This document shows positions 37,423 to 48,301 of a stretch of DNA of 64,000 nucleotides, in pieces. The stretch spans positions 962,501 to 1,026,500 of the forward strand of contig NZ_CP056030.1 of assembly GCF_013374995.1 (NCBI RefSeq). Direction: 5' to 3'. The position numbers and the translations under genes were made by a program. The DNA is from Pseudomonas eucalypticola (GTDB lineage: Bacteria > Pseudomonadota > Gammaproteobacteria > Pseudomonadales > Pseudomonadaceae). Numbering within the stretch: the stretch's first letter is position 1; each line of letters starts with the position of its first letter. Below the pieces are notes generated by a model. That model was given only the letters and a program-made list of their open reading frames with translations, did no database searches and was not told where the DNA came from.

Positions 37423-38680
37423 CGAAGCGCCCGAGCAATGGCTGCGGTTGCGCCGACGGCTTGGCCAGCAGCAATTGCGCGGTGCCGATGGTGCGCTCCA
37501 GGAACCCGCCTTCGCAGTAGCACAGGTAGAACTCCCACAGGCGCAGGAAATAATCGTCGTAGCCCAGTTCCCGCAGACGGTTGTGGGCCCGGCGGAAGTT
37601 GTCGTGCCATAGCCGCAAGGTGCGCGCGTAGTGCAGGCCAAAGTCCTCCATGTGCAACAGGTTCATGTCGGTGTCGCGCCCCACGATCTGCAACATCGCT
37701 TGCACCGAAGGCAAGGCACCGCCTGGAAAGATGTAGCGCTGAATGAAGTCGACGCTGTGTCGGGCCTGCTCGTAGCGTTGTTCGCGGATGGTGATGGCCT
37801 GCAGCAGCATCACCCCGTCGGGTTTGAGCAGGTCGGCACATTTCTGGAAATAGGTGGGCAGGAAGCGGTGGCCCACGGCCTCGATCATTTCGATGGACAC
37901 CAGTTTGTCATAGCTGCCCGTGAGGTCCCGGTAGTCGGACAGCAATAGCGTGACACGGTCTTGCAGGCCTTGGGCATCGATGCGCTGGCGGGTGTACTCG
38001 TACTGCTCGCGCGACAGCGTGGTGGTTGTGACCCGGCAGCCATAGTGGCTGGCCGCGTACAGCGCCATGCTGCCCCAGCCGGTGCCGATTTCCAGCAGGT
38101 GGTCGCTGGGCACCAACGCCAGTTTCTGGCAGATGCGCTCCAGTTTGTTCAGCTGCGCCTGTTCCAGGCTATCTTCGGGACCGGCGAACTGCGCGGCCGA
38201 GTACATCATGGTCGGGTCGAGGAACTGCTCGAACAGCTCGTTGCCCAGATCGTAGTGGGCGGCGATGTTCTTCTGCGAGCCTTTGCGGGTATTGCGGTTG
38301 AGCCAGTGCAGGGCCCGCACCAGCGGCCGATTCAGGCGCGCCAGGCCGCGCTCCATGGCGTCGAGCACGTCAAGGTTGCTGACGAATACCCGAACCACCG
38401 CCGTCAGATCCGGGCTGGTCCAGTAACCATGGATGAACGCCTCGCCCGCGCCGATGGAACCGCCGCTGGCCACCAAGCCCCAGGCCGCGCTGTCATGCAC
38501 ATGAATCTCGCCTACCAGTGGCGAGCTGGCGTTGCCGAACTGCAATCGGTCATCACCTTCCACGATCAGCAATTGCCCATGGCGCAGTGAGTTCAATTGG
38601 TTTAGAACCCCGCGGCGCAATAGCGAGCTGGTCAGGCCATGGGTGCTGAATGGGAGGGCCTTGGCCGGTGAACTATTCAT
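37415..38680 (-). CDS. CFA-synthase-like SAM methyltransferase acting on unsaturated acyl chains
   Basis: 421 residues of the cyclopropane-fatty-acyl-phospholipid synthase family: N-terminal lipid-binding domain, then SAM motif LLEIGTGWGSMALYAA (about 195-210). Against E. coli Cfa (bicarbonate site C139, E239, H266, Y317 from memory), the equivalents here appear to be Ala162 (YSAAQF), Glu267, Gln294 (LLQAI) and Tyr351. Two bicarbonate ligands are therefore changed, so simple methylation, as by UfaM in furan fatty acid synthesis, is a real alternative to cyclopropanation. The neighbourhood (FAD oxidoreductase, DUF1365, photolyase) points the same way. Overlaps the DUF1365 gene by 8 bp. Confidence 0.88.
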   Translation of the reverse strand: MNSSPAKALPFSTHGLTSSLLRRGVLNQLNSLRHGQLLIVEGDDRLQFGNASSPLVGEIHVHDSAAWGLVASGGSIGAGEAFIHGYWTSPDLTAVVRVFVSNLDVLDAMERGLARLNRPLVRALHWLNRNTRKGSQKNIAAHYDLGNELFEQFLDPTMMYSAAQFAGPEDSLEQAQLNKLERICQKLALVPSDHLLEIGTGWGSMALYAASHYGCRVTTTTLSREQYEYTRQRIDAQGLQDRVTLLLSDYRDLTGSYDKLVSIEMIEAVGHRFLPTYFQKCADLLKPDGVMLLQAITIREQRYEQARHSVDFIQRYIFPGGALPSVQAMLQIVGRDTDMNLLHMEDFGLHYARTLRLWHDNFRRAHNRLRELGYDDYFLRLWEFYLCYCEGGFLERTIGTAQLLLAKPSAQPQPLLGRFDA

Positions 38681-39467
38681 GGCGTCGTTCCTTTGCTTGG
38701 GCGGTGGCTGCGCGATATGAACCGTCCGCCGCGCGATGGTCGAAAAGGGGCATTCGTTTGAGGGCCAGGCGCAACGCTTGCCAATAGATGGCCAGGCAGG
38801 TCTTGGCGGTCATCCAGGGGAAACTCGCCAGTTGCCGATGCAGGCTGGCGCCGCTCATGGCCTGGCGTTGCAGGTTCAGGGTGGCGTCGAATACTTTGTT
38901 TTCACCCTGCCAGTCAGCCATGTGCACGCCGAGGCGTTCGCCGGGCGGGCTGAAGCTCATGCGGTATTCCAGGTCGCGAGGCAGGAAGGGTGAAACGTGG
39001 AAGGCCTTGGCCACGGCAAAATGCTCGAAACCCTCGCCCTGGGCGGGCAGCACGTAGTGGTAGCGTTCGCGCCATGGGGTGTTGGTCACTTCGCACAGGA
39101 TCGCCGCCAGCCGCTCATCGGCATCGAAACAGTAGAAAAAGCTGACCGGGTTGAACGCCAGGCCGAAGCTGCGTGCCTGGGTCAGCAGGCGGACGGCCCC
39201 CTGGGGCTCAGCCCCCAGCGCCTTGCCCACGCACTGGCGCACAGCGGTGGCCAGGGGCGTGCCCTGGCGGGTGTATTCACGCAGATAATCCGTTTCCCGG
39301 AACGCGAACGGGGCCCAGCGGCTGGTTCCTGACAACGGTGACAGGCCCAGCACCTGTGCCTGTTCAGCCAGGTCCAGGTACAGCAGCCCGATGCGGTAGC
39401 GGAACTGGTGGCCGCGGGGCAGAAAGCGCCGGTGGCTCACCCAGCCGCTGTACAGGGCACTGTTCAC
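38673..39467 (-). CDS. DUF1365-family protein
   Basis: 264 residues. Start ALYSGWVSHRRFLPRGHQFRYR and internal FGLAFNPVSFFYCFD with FHVSPFLPRDLEYRMSFSPP are signature pieces of DUF1365. Biochemical function is not established to my knowledge; family members nearly always lie between an FAD amine-oxidase-like gene and a CFA-like gene. It overlaps both neighbours by 4 and 8 bp, so tight co-translation is expected. Confidence 0.9.
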   Translation of the reverse strand: MNSALYSGWVSHRRFLPRGHQFRYRIGLLYLDLAEQAQVLGLSPLSGTSRWAPFAFRETDYLREYTRQGTPLATAVRQCVGKALGAEPQGAVRLLTQARSFGLAFNPVSFFYCFDADERLAAILCEVTNTPWRERYHYVLPAQGEGFEHFAVAKAFHVSPFLPRDLEYRMSFSPPGERLGVHMADWQGENKVFDATLNLQRQAMSGASLHRQLASFPWMTAKTCLAIYWQALRLALKRMPLFDHRAADGSYRAATAQAKERRHE

Positions 39468-40705
39468 AGGGCTTCACCGAACGCGTGCGCTACCCGCAGG
39501 GCGCTGGTAACGCCGTCCTCGTGGAAGCCGTTGGCCCAGTAGGCGCCGCAATAATAGCTGTGGCGTGCCCCCAGCAATTCCTGCCAGCGTGCCTGGGCGG
39601 CCATGCCCGCCAGGCTGTATTGCGGGTGTGCGTAGGTGTAGCGGGCCAGGATGCTGGCCGGGTCGATGTGCGCGGTCTGGTTCAGGCTAACGCAGAAGGT
39701 GGTATCGCTGCGCAGCCCCTGCAGGATGTTCATGTCGTAGGTGACCGCGGCCGCCTGGCCTTCAGTCAAGCGGTAGTTCCAGCTGGCCCAGGCCAGCCGG
39801 CGTTGCGGCAACCGGCGCGTGTCGGTGTGCAGCACCACGTCATTGTCGGCATAGGGCAGGGCGCCGAGGATCTGGCTCTCTGCCGTGCTGGGTTCGGCCA
39901 GCAACCTCAGGGCCTGGTCGCTGTGGCAGGCAAACACCACCTTGTCGAAACGCTCGGCGCCGCGGGGGCTGTGCACGGTCACGCCGTCGTCGTCCCGCTC
40001 GACGCGGCTGACCGGGCAGTGCAGGTGAATGCGCTCGGCGAAACTGGCGGTCAGCGGCGCTATATAGCGGCTGGAACCGCCTTGAACCACATACCACTGG
40101 GGGCGATGGGTGACCGAGAGCAGCCCGTGGTTCTTGAAGAAGCGCACGAAAAACTGCAGCGGAAAATTCAGCATGTCCTGCAGCGACATCGACCAGATCG
40201 CCGCGCCCATGGGCACGATGTAATGGTCGATGAACCGTTGCCCGTAACCCTTCACCCTCAGGTACTGGCCAAGCGTGGTCTGCGCGGTGATGCGGTGGTT
40301 GGCCAGGTCGTCGATGGCTTCGCGGTTGAAGCGCAGGATGTCCTTGAGCATGCCCCAGAAGCCCGCCGACAACAGGTTGCGGCGCTGGGCGAACAGGCTG
40401 TTGAGGTTGTTGCCGTTGTACTCCAGGCCGCTGGCCGGGTCGCATACTGAGAAGCTCATTTCGGTAGGCTTGAATGCGACGCCCAGTTGTTCGAGCAGGG
40501 CGATGAAATTCGGGTAGGTCCATTCATTGAACACGATGAAGCCCGTATCGATGGCGTGGCGTTCGCCCTGGTGTTCAATGTCCAGCGTGTGGGTATGGCC
40601 GCCGATCCAGGCGCCGGCCTCAAACACCTGTATCTCATGGCGGCGGTTCAGCAGGTAGGCGCAAGTAAGGCCAGCGATGCCACTGCCGACGATGGCAATT
40701 TTCAT
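39464..40705 (-). CDS. FAD-dependent amine-oxidase-like oxidoreductase
   Basis: 413 residues. The dinucleotide motif KIAIVGSGIAGLTCAYLL begins at residue 2 and GGHTHTLD follows; FIDHYIVPMGAAIWS and the C-terminal YYCGAYWANGFHEDGV are typical of the NAD(P)-binding amine-oxidase group found beside DUF1365 and CFA-like genes. It may desaturate or oxidise an acyl chain modified by the methyltransferase. The ATG overlaps the stop of the SDR gene by 1 bp (ATGA type). Confidence 0.88.
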   Translation of the reverse strand: MKIAIVGSGIAGLTCAYLLNRRHEIQVFEAGAWIGGHTHTLDIEHQGERHAIDTGFIVFNEWTYPNFIALLEQLGVAFKPTEMSFSVCDPASGLEYNGNNLNSLFAQRRNLLSAGFWGMLKDILRFNREAIDDLANHRITAQTTLGQYLRVKGYGQRFIDHYIVPMGAAIWSMSLQDMLNFPLQFFVRFFKNHGLLSVTHRPQWYVVQGGSSRYIAPLTASFAERIHLHCPVSRVERDDDGVTVHSPRGAERFDKVVFACHSDQALRLLAEPSTAESQILGALPYADNDVVLHTDTRRLPQRRLAWASWNYRLTEGQAAAVTYDMNILQGLRSDTTFCVSLNQTAHIDPASILARYTYAHPQYSLAGMAAQARWQELLGARHSYYCGAYWANGFHEDGVTSALRVAHAFGEAL

Positions 40706-41481
40706 CAGGCGTCCCCCTGCGTGGTGGCCTGGCGCACCAGACGCTTGCCTATCCACACGCGCAGCCAGGCGGGCAGCCAGGCCAGCAAGCGCAGCGCGCC
40801 GATGAACAGCGTGGGAAAGGCAATTTCCAGCGGGCGGCGTTCCAGGCGCGCAGCAATATAGGCTGCCGCCTGACGGGCGCTGACCAGCATGGGCATGGGG
40901 AAGTCGTTCTTGCGCGTCAGTGGGGTGTCGATGAAGCCCGGGCTCACTACCGTGACGTCGATATGTTCGTGGGCCAGGTCCAGGCGCAGGGATTCGAACA
41001 GGTAGCGCTGACCGGCCTTGGACGCGCCATAGGCTTCCGACCGTGGCAGCGGCAGGTAGGTCACGCTGCTGGCCACCCCGACCAGGTGCGGGCGCACGCC
41101 TTGGCGCAGCAAGGGCAGGGCGGCCTCGATGCAGTAGCCGGTGGCGAACAGGTTGGTGCGGATCACCCGTTCGAACAGTTCGGCGTCGAAGTGCCGGGTG
41201 TCCACGTACTCACAGGTGCCGGCGTTGAGGATCACGGTGTCGACGCCACCCCAATGTTGCTCGATCGCGGCGCCCATGGCCTGCACCTGCTGGCGGTCGG
41301 TCAGGTCGCCGGCCACCACCAGTACCTGGCCGGGAAAGCGCAGGGCCAGTTGCGCCAGGGGCGCTTCGGTGCGCGCGCTCAGGGCCAGGTGGGCACCGCT
41401 GTGCAGCAATGCCTCGGCCAAGGCCGCGCCCAGGCCACTGCTGGCGCCGGTCAGCCAGATGCGCCGCGGGGTTTCAGCCAT
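40705..41481 (-). CDS. Short-chain dehydrogenase/reductase
   Basis: 258 residues. TGASSGLG cofactor motif near residue 10, NAG in the middle, catalytic Ser in VASSVTYL and YGASK. A hydrophobic C-terminal helix (about 220-245) could tie it to the membrane. Start 41481 overlaps the photolyase stop by 8 bp. Substrate unknown; within this operon a lipid-derived substrate is plausible. Confidence 0.9.
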   Translation of the reverse strand: MAETPRRIWLTGASSGLGAALAEALLHSGAHLALSARTEAPLAQLALRFPGQVLVVAGDLTDRQQVQAMGAAIEQHWGGVDTVILNAGTCEYVDTRHFDAELFERVIRTNLFATGYCIEAALPLLRQGVRPHLVGVASSVTYLPLPRSEAYGASKAGQRYLFESLRLDLAHEHIDVTVVSPGFIDTPLTRKNDFPMPMLVSARQAAAYIAARLERRPLEIAFPTLFIGALRLLAWLPAWLRVWIGKRLVRQATTQGDA

Positions 41482-42919
41482 GCTGGCCACCGCTGACCTG
41501 CCGGCTGGGCAGGTTCTTGAAGGCACTCAGCGCCCGGGCTCGGCTTTCGCTCAGGTCAACGATAGGCTGGGGGTAGCCCGCCGGGCCGAACAGGCCGCCC
41601 GCCTTGGCCGGGTTGTGGATTTCCTTGCTGCCCAACCCGTTGAGTTCCGGCAGCCATTGCTTGAGAAACACGCCGTGGGTGTCGAAGCGCTCGGACTGGC
41701 TGTGGGGGTTGAATATGCGGAAATAAGGCGCCGAGTCGGTGCCGGTGGAAGCGCTCCACTGCCAGCCGCCGTTGTTGGCCGCCAGGTCGCCATCGATCAG
41801 ATGGCGCATGAAGAAGCGCTCGCCTTCACGCCAGTCGATCAACAGGTTCTTGGTCAGGAACATCGCCACGACCATGCGCAGGCGGTTGTGCATCCAGCCA
41901 GTTTCGACCAGTTGGCGCATGGCCGCATCGATGATCGGAATGCCGGTACGGCCTCGCTGCCAGGCTTCCAGTTCCCGTGGGGCATGGCGCCACGCCAAGG
42001 CCTCGGTTTCACTGCGGAAGGCGCGGTGCATGGATACCTGCGGGTAGCCCACCAGAATGTGCTTGTAGAACTCGCGCCACAGCAGTTCGTTGACCCAGGT
42101 GGTAACGCCGACATTGCCGCTGTCGAATTCGCCGTGGTTATGGCTGAGCGCGGCATGCAGGCATTGCCGCGGGGATATGACCCCGGCCGCGAGGTAAGCG
42201 GACAGTTGGCTGGTGCCAGGGCGCGCCGGCAGGTCGCGTTCTACGTGGTAGTCCTCGATGGGCTGGTCGACGAAGTGCGTCAGCCGCCGCCGCGCTTCGT
42301 CTTCGCCGGCCGGCCACAAGGCTTGCAGCGCTGCGCTGGGGGCTGGAAAACTGTCGACGTGCCCGGGTACCTTGTCGGCAGCGATGTGCAGCGGTTGCTG
42401 GGCCTGAGGCGCGCGGACAATGGCGGGAACACCGTGGTGCAGGCGTTCGTAGCACACCTTGCGAAACTGGCTGAACACCTGGAAGTAATTGCCGCTCTTG
42501 GTCAGGATACTGCCGGGCTGAAAGAGCAACTGGTCCAGACAGCTATGGAAGTCGATGCCTGCCTTTTCCAGGGCGGCGGCCACCGCCTGGTCACGGCGGG
42601 TCTCGTTCACCCCATATTCCTGGTTGCAGTGCACGGCTTGCACCTGATGCTCTCGGCACAGGTCCAGCACCACGTCGGCCGCCTGGTCCCAGGTCTCGGC
42701 ATGCCGAATCAGCAGGGGAATGTGCTTGGTGGCCAGGGCCCTGCTCAGCTCATCGACGTTGCGCAACCAGAAATCGACCTTGCAGGCGGCGTCGTCATGC
42801 CGCTGCCACTGGGTGGGGCTCACCAGCCATACGGCCAGCGTCGGCCCCTTGGCGCACGCGGCGGCGAGGGCGGTGTTGTCATGCAGGCGCAGGTCGCTGC
42901 GTAGCCAGATCAGTTGCAT
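41474..42919 (-). CDS. phrB: Deoxyribodipyrimidine photolyase (CPD, class I)
   Basis: 481 residues; light-driven repair of cyclobutane pyrimidine dimers. N-terminal antenna domain starts LIWLRSDLRLHDNTAL; the FAD domain has RTGIPIIDAAMRQL, GWMHNRLRMVVAMFLTKNLLIDW and NNGGWQWSASTGTDSAPYFRIFNP, all standard for class I CPD photolyases. ATG 42919 is the conserved start. It lies 22 bp after the MerR-type regulator gene, so the repair enzyme is cotranscribed with its likely regulator. Confidence 0.96.
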   Translation of the reverse strand: MQLIWLRSDLRLHDNTALAAACAKGPTLAVWLVSPTQWQRHDDAACKVDFWLRNVDELSRALATKHIPLLIRHAETWDQAADVVLDLCREHQVQAVHCNQEYGVNETRRDQAVAAALEKAGIDFHSCLDQLLFQPGSILTKSGNYFQVFSQFRKVCYERLHHGVPAIVRAPQAQQPLHIAADKVPGHVDSFPAPSAALQALWPAGEDEARRRLTHFVDQPIEDYHVERDLPARPGTSQLSAYLAAGVISPRQCLHAALSHNHGEFDSGNVGVTTWVNELLWREFYKHILVGYPQVSMHRAFRSETEALAWRHAPRELEAWQRGRTGIPIIDAAMRQLVETGWMHNRLRMVVAMFLTKNLLIDWREGERFFMRHLIDGDLAANNGGWQWSASTGTDSAPYFRIFNPHSQSERFDTHGVFLKQWLPELNGLGSKEIHNPAKAGGLFGPAGYPQPIVDLSESRARALSAFKNLPSRQVSGGQHG

Positions 42920-42941
42920 GGGGCTTCCTGTTCGGGTCATG

Positions 42942-43871
42942 TCAGAGCACCCCCAGTTGCTGCAGACGCTGGTGCGCGGCCAAGGGGGTGTCGAGCAGGT
43001 GCAAGTGTTCGGTCTCCTGTTGATGTACGGCCCAGTCAGCTCGGTGGATGCATACCGTTGGTCCGACGATCAGGGTGGGCGCGGTGATGCCCGCCAGCAG
43101 GCGCGGCAGCTGCGGCAGGTTCAGCGGCTTGCGCGAATACAACAGCACCGCGCGGGCGTTGAGGCGCTCGGCGGCCAGCGCCAGTTCGCCGCCGGGCAGC
43201 GGCCAGTCGAAGACTTCCACCGGGCAGTCGGCACTGCTGGCCAGCCAGGCACATAGCCACAGGCACGGCTCCAGCGCCAGGTCGCTCTGGTTCACCAGCA
43301 ACAGCGGCGCGCCGTTGAGCTGGCGGTTATTGTGATAGATGCGCGCCCCGAGTTTGCTGCGCAGCCAGGACAGGAAAAACACCCGCTCCATCTGTGCGCC
43401 GAACTGCCCTTGCCAGCGTCGTTCCAGGTCGGCCAGCAAGGGCAGCAACAGGTGCTCGCACAAAGTGATGGGCGGGTACAGGGCCATGGCCTGGTTGAAG
43501 GTGTCGTCCACCCGGCGTTCGGCCAACTCGCCAATGGCCTGCATCAGGCTGGCGCGCAGCGGCTGCCAGTCACCACCCCCCAGGTTGACGGCCAGGGGCG
43601 CCTGGGCATCATCGAGCAGCGCCTTCACCTGGCTTACCGCCACGCCGCGGCCCAACCAGGTGAGAATCTGCTGGATACGCTGCACATGGTCCGTGCCGTA
43701 CAAGCGATGGCCCTTGGCGGTGCGGTGCGGCACGATCAACCCATAACGGCGTTCCCACGCGCGCAGAGTCACAGGGTTCACGCCGGTCTGGCGTGCCACT
43801 TCGCGAATGGGCAGCCAGCCATCGTGCATGGCTTCGATGGCATCGTCGTCGTGGGCAGGCGGGTTGTGCAT
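42942..43871 (-). CDS. MerR-type regulator, class II LitR/PplR-like candidate
   Basis: 309 residues. N-terminal MerR helix-turn-helix: LPIREVARQTGVNPVTLRAWERRYGL, then HRTAKGHRLYGTDHVQRI. The remainder resembles the helical and Rossmann parts of CarH/LitR cobalamin regulators, but I find no ExHxxG cobalamin motif, which is the class II LitR situation described for P. putida. ATG 43886 is an alternative start; neither start has a good Shine-Dalgarno and translation may be coupled to the preceding gene, whose stop is at 43876. It likely binds the TGTACA sites at 44845-44918 and 46195. Confidence 0.85.
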   Translation of the reverse strand: MHNPPAHDDDAIEAMHDGWLPIREVARQTGVNPVTLRAWERRYGLIVPHRTAKGHRLYGTDHVQRIQQILTWLGRGVAVSQVKALLDDAQAPLAVNLGGGDWQPLRASLMQAIGELAERRVDDTFNQAMALYPPITLCEHLLLPLLADLERRWQGQFGAQMERVFFLSWLRSKLGARIYHNNRQLNGAPLLLVNQSDLALEPCLWLCAWLASSADCPVEVFDWPLPGGELALAAERLNARAVLLYSRKPLNLPQLPRLLAGITAPTLIVGPTVCIHRADWAVHQQETEHLHLLDTPLAAHQRLQQLGVL

Positions 43872-43875
43872 GGTG

Positions 43876-44832
43876 TCAGATCGCATTTCGAAGGCTGAGG
43901 TTTTCCGGGTGCGGCTGCAGGTAGACCTGCTGGCTTACATACGGGTCGGGGTGCAGGCGAAAGTGGTGCTTGAGCAAGGTCAGGGGAACGACCAGGGGCA
44001 CGATGCCCTCGCGGTACTGTTCGATCAGGTGCTGTATCTCTTGCTTGTCGGCACTGCTCAGGGACTGTTTCAGGTAGCCGCTCAGGTGTTGCAGCACGTT
44101 GCTGTGGGTGCCGCGGGTGGCGCAGCGTTTCAACGCTGCCATCAGCTGGCTGAAATAGCGTGGGCCTATCTCACTGGCATCGCCGCGGCCCATGGTCCCC
44201 AGCAGGTGGCCGATCACCTTGTACTGCACGGGGTTGTTGGCCATCAGTTGGTACTTGTAGCGCGAGTGGAAGCGCATCAGGCCACCACGGCTCAGCCCTT
44301 CGGCGAGCAGCGCCTGCCAGTCGGCGTAGGCATACACCCGCACCATGAAGTTTTCCCGCAACACGGCATCGCACAGGCGGCCATCTTCTTCCACGGGCAG
44401 GTCGGGGTGGGCCGCGCAGAACGCCTGGGCGTAGATACCGCGGCCGCCTTCATGCTGGGGGGCGCCATTGTCGCGGTACACCTTCACGCGTTCCAGCCCA
44501 CAGGACGGCGACTTATGCATGAAGATGTAGCCGCTCAGGTCCTGGAGTTCATCGGCCATCTGCTGGCCGTAGGCAGCCAACGGGGCGGTGACGTTGAGCG
44601 CGGGATCCACGGTGCCCAGCGCTTGCGGTTGGCTGGCGTCGCCAACCAGGCGAATGGGTTGGCGGGGTATGCCCATGCCGATGGCGACTTCGGGGCATAC
44701 CGGCACGAACTCGAAGTGCTCGGCCAAGCTGTGGGTGCACAGCCGCGACTCCTTGTGGCCGCCGTTGTAGCGCACTTCAGCGCCCAGCAGGCAGGCGCTG
44801 ATACCGATACGGGGTTTGGCCGTGATGGACAT
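43876..44832 (-). CDS. DUF523/DUF1722 (YbgA-type) protein
   Basis: 318 residues. N-terminal DUF523: GISACLLGAEVRYNGGHK, VCPEVAIGMG and MHKSPSCGLERVKVY with conserved cysteines. C-terminal DUF1722 (YbgA-like): RFHSRYKYQLMANN and LLGTMGR. Role unknown, commonly linked to photolyase genes (E. coli ybgA-phr). First gene of the long operon; two TGTACA-type sites lie in its promoter. Confidence 0.9.
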   Translation of the reverse strand: MSITAKPRIGISACLLGAEVRYNGGHKESRLCTHSLAEHFEFVPVCPEVAIGMGIPRQPIRLVGDASQPQALGTVDPALNVTAPLAAYGQQMADELQDLSGYIFMHKSPSCGLERVKVYRDNGAPQHEGGRGIYAQAFCAAHPDLPVEEDGRLCDAVLRENFMVRVYAYADWQALLAEGLSRGGLMRFHSRYKYQLMANNPVQYKVIGHLLGTMGRGDASEIGPRYFSQLMAALKRCATRGTHSNVLQHLSGYLKQSLSSADKQEIQHLIEQYREGIVPLVVPLTLLKHHFRLHPDPYVSQQVYLQPHPENLSLRNAI

Positions 44833-44844
44833 TGGGCAGGCCCT

Positions 44845-44868
44845 TGTACGTATGGAAATATTTGTACA
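44845..44868. promoter_or_regulatory. Light-response-type operator 1 (TGTACG-N12-TGTACA)
   Basis: TGTACG at 44845-44850, 12 bp, then TGTACA at 44863-44868. This fits the T(G/A)TACA-N12-TGTA(C/T)A element that I recall for the P. putida LitR homologues, with one mismatch in the first half. It lies 13 bp before the DUF523 gene start. Confidence 0.7.
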
Positions 44869-44894
44869 GCTTCACTCCATGTTAGGAGTTAACT

Positions 44895-44918
44895 TGTACA
44901 AGTCAAACCATTTGTACA
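44895..44918. promoter_or_regulatory. Light-response-type operator 2 (TGTACA-N12-TGTACA)
   Basis: Both half-sites are perfect TGTACA (44895-44900 and 44913-44918) with a 12-bp spacer. On the minus strand a possible promoter, TTGACT-16-TAACAT, overlaps the site, so binding would block RNA polymerase. It lies between the Trp-rich gene stop and the DUF523 gene. Confidence 0.78.
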
Positions 44919-44937
44919 ATTTTATGGCGCCTGCGGC

Positions 44938-46175
<1,238 letters not shown>

Positions 46176-46194
46176 CTACGCTGAAGGACAAACC

Positions 46195-46218
46195 TGTACA
46201 ATAATCATTATTGGTATA
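46195..46218. promoter_or_regulatory. Light-response-type operator 3 (TGTACA-N12-GGTATA)
   Basis: TGTACA at 46195-46200, 12 bp, then GGTATA at 46213-46218, one mismatch from the TGTAYA half-site. The region between divergent genes also offers an extended -10 (TGGTATAAG) on the plus strand overlapping the second half-site, so both directions could be controlled. Confidence 0.62.
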
Positions 46219-46340
46219 AGTTGTTGCTGTCCTTTTTTCGCTTGCTCTGTATCTGATCTGAGAGCTGTCCGTTGGCAAAAGTGCCTCTCTCTTAAAAATA
46301 GACTAGCGATTTGCCGTCAACGCCACAGGAGGAACCCGTC

Positions 46341-47243
46341 ATGCACATTTTGCTGACCGGCGGTACAGGCCTCATCGGCCGCAAGCTGTGCCAGCACTGG
46401 CTGGCGCAGGGGCATCAGCTGACCGTATGGAGCCGACAGCCGGCAAGCGTTGCCCGCTTGTGCGGGCGCGCCGTGCGCGGCATTGGCCGGCTGGAGGACC
46501 TGGGCAGTGAGCCTGTCGACGCCATCGTAAACCTGGCCGGCGCCCCGATCGCCGACCGGCCCTGGACCGACACCCGTCGCCAGTTGCTATGGAAGAGCCG
46601 CATAGGCCTCACCGAGCAGTTGCTGGCCTGGTTGGAGCAGCGCGAGCAGCGGCCAGCGGTGCTGGTATCGGGGTCGGCGGTTGGGTATTACGGCGACGGC
46701 GGCGAACGCGAACTCACGGAGCAGTCGCAACCGGTGCGCAAGGACTTCGCCAGTGACCTGTGCATCGCTTGGGAAGAGACGGCGCAGCGCGCCGAGGCGC
46801 TGGGCATCCGCGTGGTGCTGGTGCGCACCGGCCTGGTACTGGCGAGCGAAGGCGGCATGCTCAAGCGTCTGAAAGTACCCTTCAAGCTGGGGCTGGGCGG
46901 GCCCATCGGCAATGGTCGACAGTTCATGCCCTGGGTGCATATCGATGATCAAATCGCCCTGATTGATTTTCTTGTGCACAAGGCCGACGCCAGCGGTCCT
47001 TATAATGCCTGTGCGCCAGAGCCGGTGCGCAATCGCGAGTTTGCCCGGCGCCTGGGCCGGGCATTGCATCGCCCGGCCTTCATGCCGCTCCCTGGGCTGG
47101 TGCTGCGCGCCACCCTGGGCGAAATGTCTGATTTATTGCTGGGCGGCCAACGTGCACGCCCGGTGCGTTTACTGGCGGAAGGCTTCGGCTTCCGTTTCAA
47201 TGACCTGCAAACGGCGCTGGACGACCTCGCCCGGCGCCTCTGA
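46341..47243 (+). CDS. TIGR01777-family NAD-dependent epimerase/dehydratase-like protein
   Basis: 300 residues. [20 protein letters not shown] cofactor loop, [27 protein letters not shown] with the catalytic Tyr region, and [11 protein letters not shown] are standard for this family (E. coli YfcH). Start 46341 has caggagg 8 bases upstream. Function unknown. It lies 14 bp before hemH, probably one operon. Confidence 0.92.
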   Translation: MHILLTGGTGLIGRKLCQHWLAQGHQLTVWSRQPASVARLCGRAVRGIGRLEDLGSEPVDAIVNLAGAPIADRPWTDTRRQLLWKSRIGLTEQLLAWLEQREQRPAVLVSGSAVGYYGDGGERELTEQSQPVRKDFASDLCIAWEETAQRAEALGIRVVLVRTGLVLASEGGMLKRLKVPFKLGLGGPIGNGRQFMPWVHIDDQIALIDFLVHKADASGPYNACAPEPVRNREFARRLGRALHRPAFMPLPGLVLRATLGEMSDLLLGGQRARPVRLLAEGFGFRFNDLQTALDDLARRL

Positions 47244-47257
47244 AATTAGGATGTTGC

Positions 47258-48283
47258 ATGACCGATCACGCTTTGCTGCTGGTCAACCTGGGCTCCCCGG
47301 CTTCCACCTCGGTGGCCGATGTACGCAGCTACCTGAACCAGTTTCTCATGGACCCCTATGTCATCGACCTGCCGTGGCCGGTGCGCCGGCTGCTGGTGTC
47401 GCTGATCCTCATCAAGCGCCCGGAACAGTCGGCCCACGCTTACGCCAGCATCTGGTGGGACGAAGGCTCGCCGCTGGTAGTACTCACCCGCCGCTTGCAG
47501 GCGGTGATGCGCGAACAGTGGGCCCACGGCCCGGTGGAGATCGCCATGCGCTACGGCGAGCCGTCGCTGGACACCGTCCTCACGCGTTTGTCTTCTCAAG
47601 GCGTGCGCAACATCACATTGGCGCCGCTGTACCCGCAATTCGCCGACAGCACCGTGACCACGGTGATCGAGGAAGCGAAGAAAGTGGTGCAGGCGAAAAA
47701 GCTGCCGGTGCAGTTCAAGCTGTTGCCGCCGTTCTATGACCAGCCCGAGTACATTGATGCGCTGGTGGCCAGTACGTCCGCTTACCTGGAGCAATCGTTC
47801 GACCACCTGCTGCTCAGCTTCCATGGCCTGCCCGAGCGCCACCTCACCAAGCTCGATCCCACCGGCAGCCACTGTTTCAAGGACGCCGACTGCTGTCGCA
47901 ACGCCTCGCCGGCGGTGCTTGCCACCTGTTACCGGGCGCAATGCATGCGCACCGCTGCAGCCTTCGCCGAGAAAATGGGGCTGCCGGAGGGCAAGTGGTC
48001 GGTATCGTTCCAATCGCGGCTGGGTCGTGCCAAATGGATCGAACCCTACACAGAGGCGCGCCTGGACGAGTTGGCCAAGCAGGGGGTCAAGCGCCTGCTG
48101 GTCATGTGCCCGGCGTTCGTGGCGGACTGCATCGAGACGCTGGAAGAAATTGGCGATCGCGGCAGGGAGCAATTTGTCGAAGCAGGGGGCCAGGAACTGG
48201 TCCTGGTGCCATGCCTGAATGACAACCGGCAGTGGGGTGAAGCCCTGAACCTACTGTGCGAACGCGCACCCGCCATGGCCTGA
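47258..48283 (+). CDS. hemH: Ferrochelatase
   Basis: 341 residues; inserts ferrous iron into protoporphyrin [22 protein letters not shown] at the start, then [19 protein letters not shown] sequence and [13 protein letters not shown] with the catalytic His, and [19 protein letters not shown]. Removing protoporphyrin lowers photosensitisation, which makes sense of its place beside light-response sites. Confidence 0.97.
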   Translation: MTDHALLLVNLGSPASTSVADVRSYLNQFLMDPYVIDLPWPVRRLLVSLILIKRPEQSAHAYASIWWDEGSPLVVLTRRLQAVMREQWAHGPVEIAMRYGEPSLDTVLTRLSSQGVRNITLAPLYPQFADSTVTTVIEEAKKVVQAKKLPVQFKLLPPFYDQPEYIDALVASTSAYLEQSFDHLLLSFHGLPERHLTKLDPTGSHCFKDADCCRNASPAVLATCYRAQCMRTAAAFAEKMGLPEGKWSVSFQSRLGRAKWIEPYTEARLDELAKQGVKRLLVMCPAFVADCIETLEEIGDRGREQFVEAGGQELVLVPCLNDNRQWGEALNLLCERAPAMA

Positions 48284-48301
48284 GGCCGAACGCCCTGGCA
48301 T

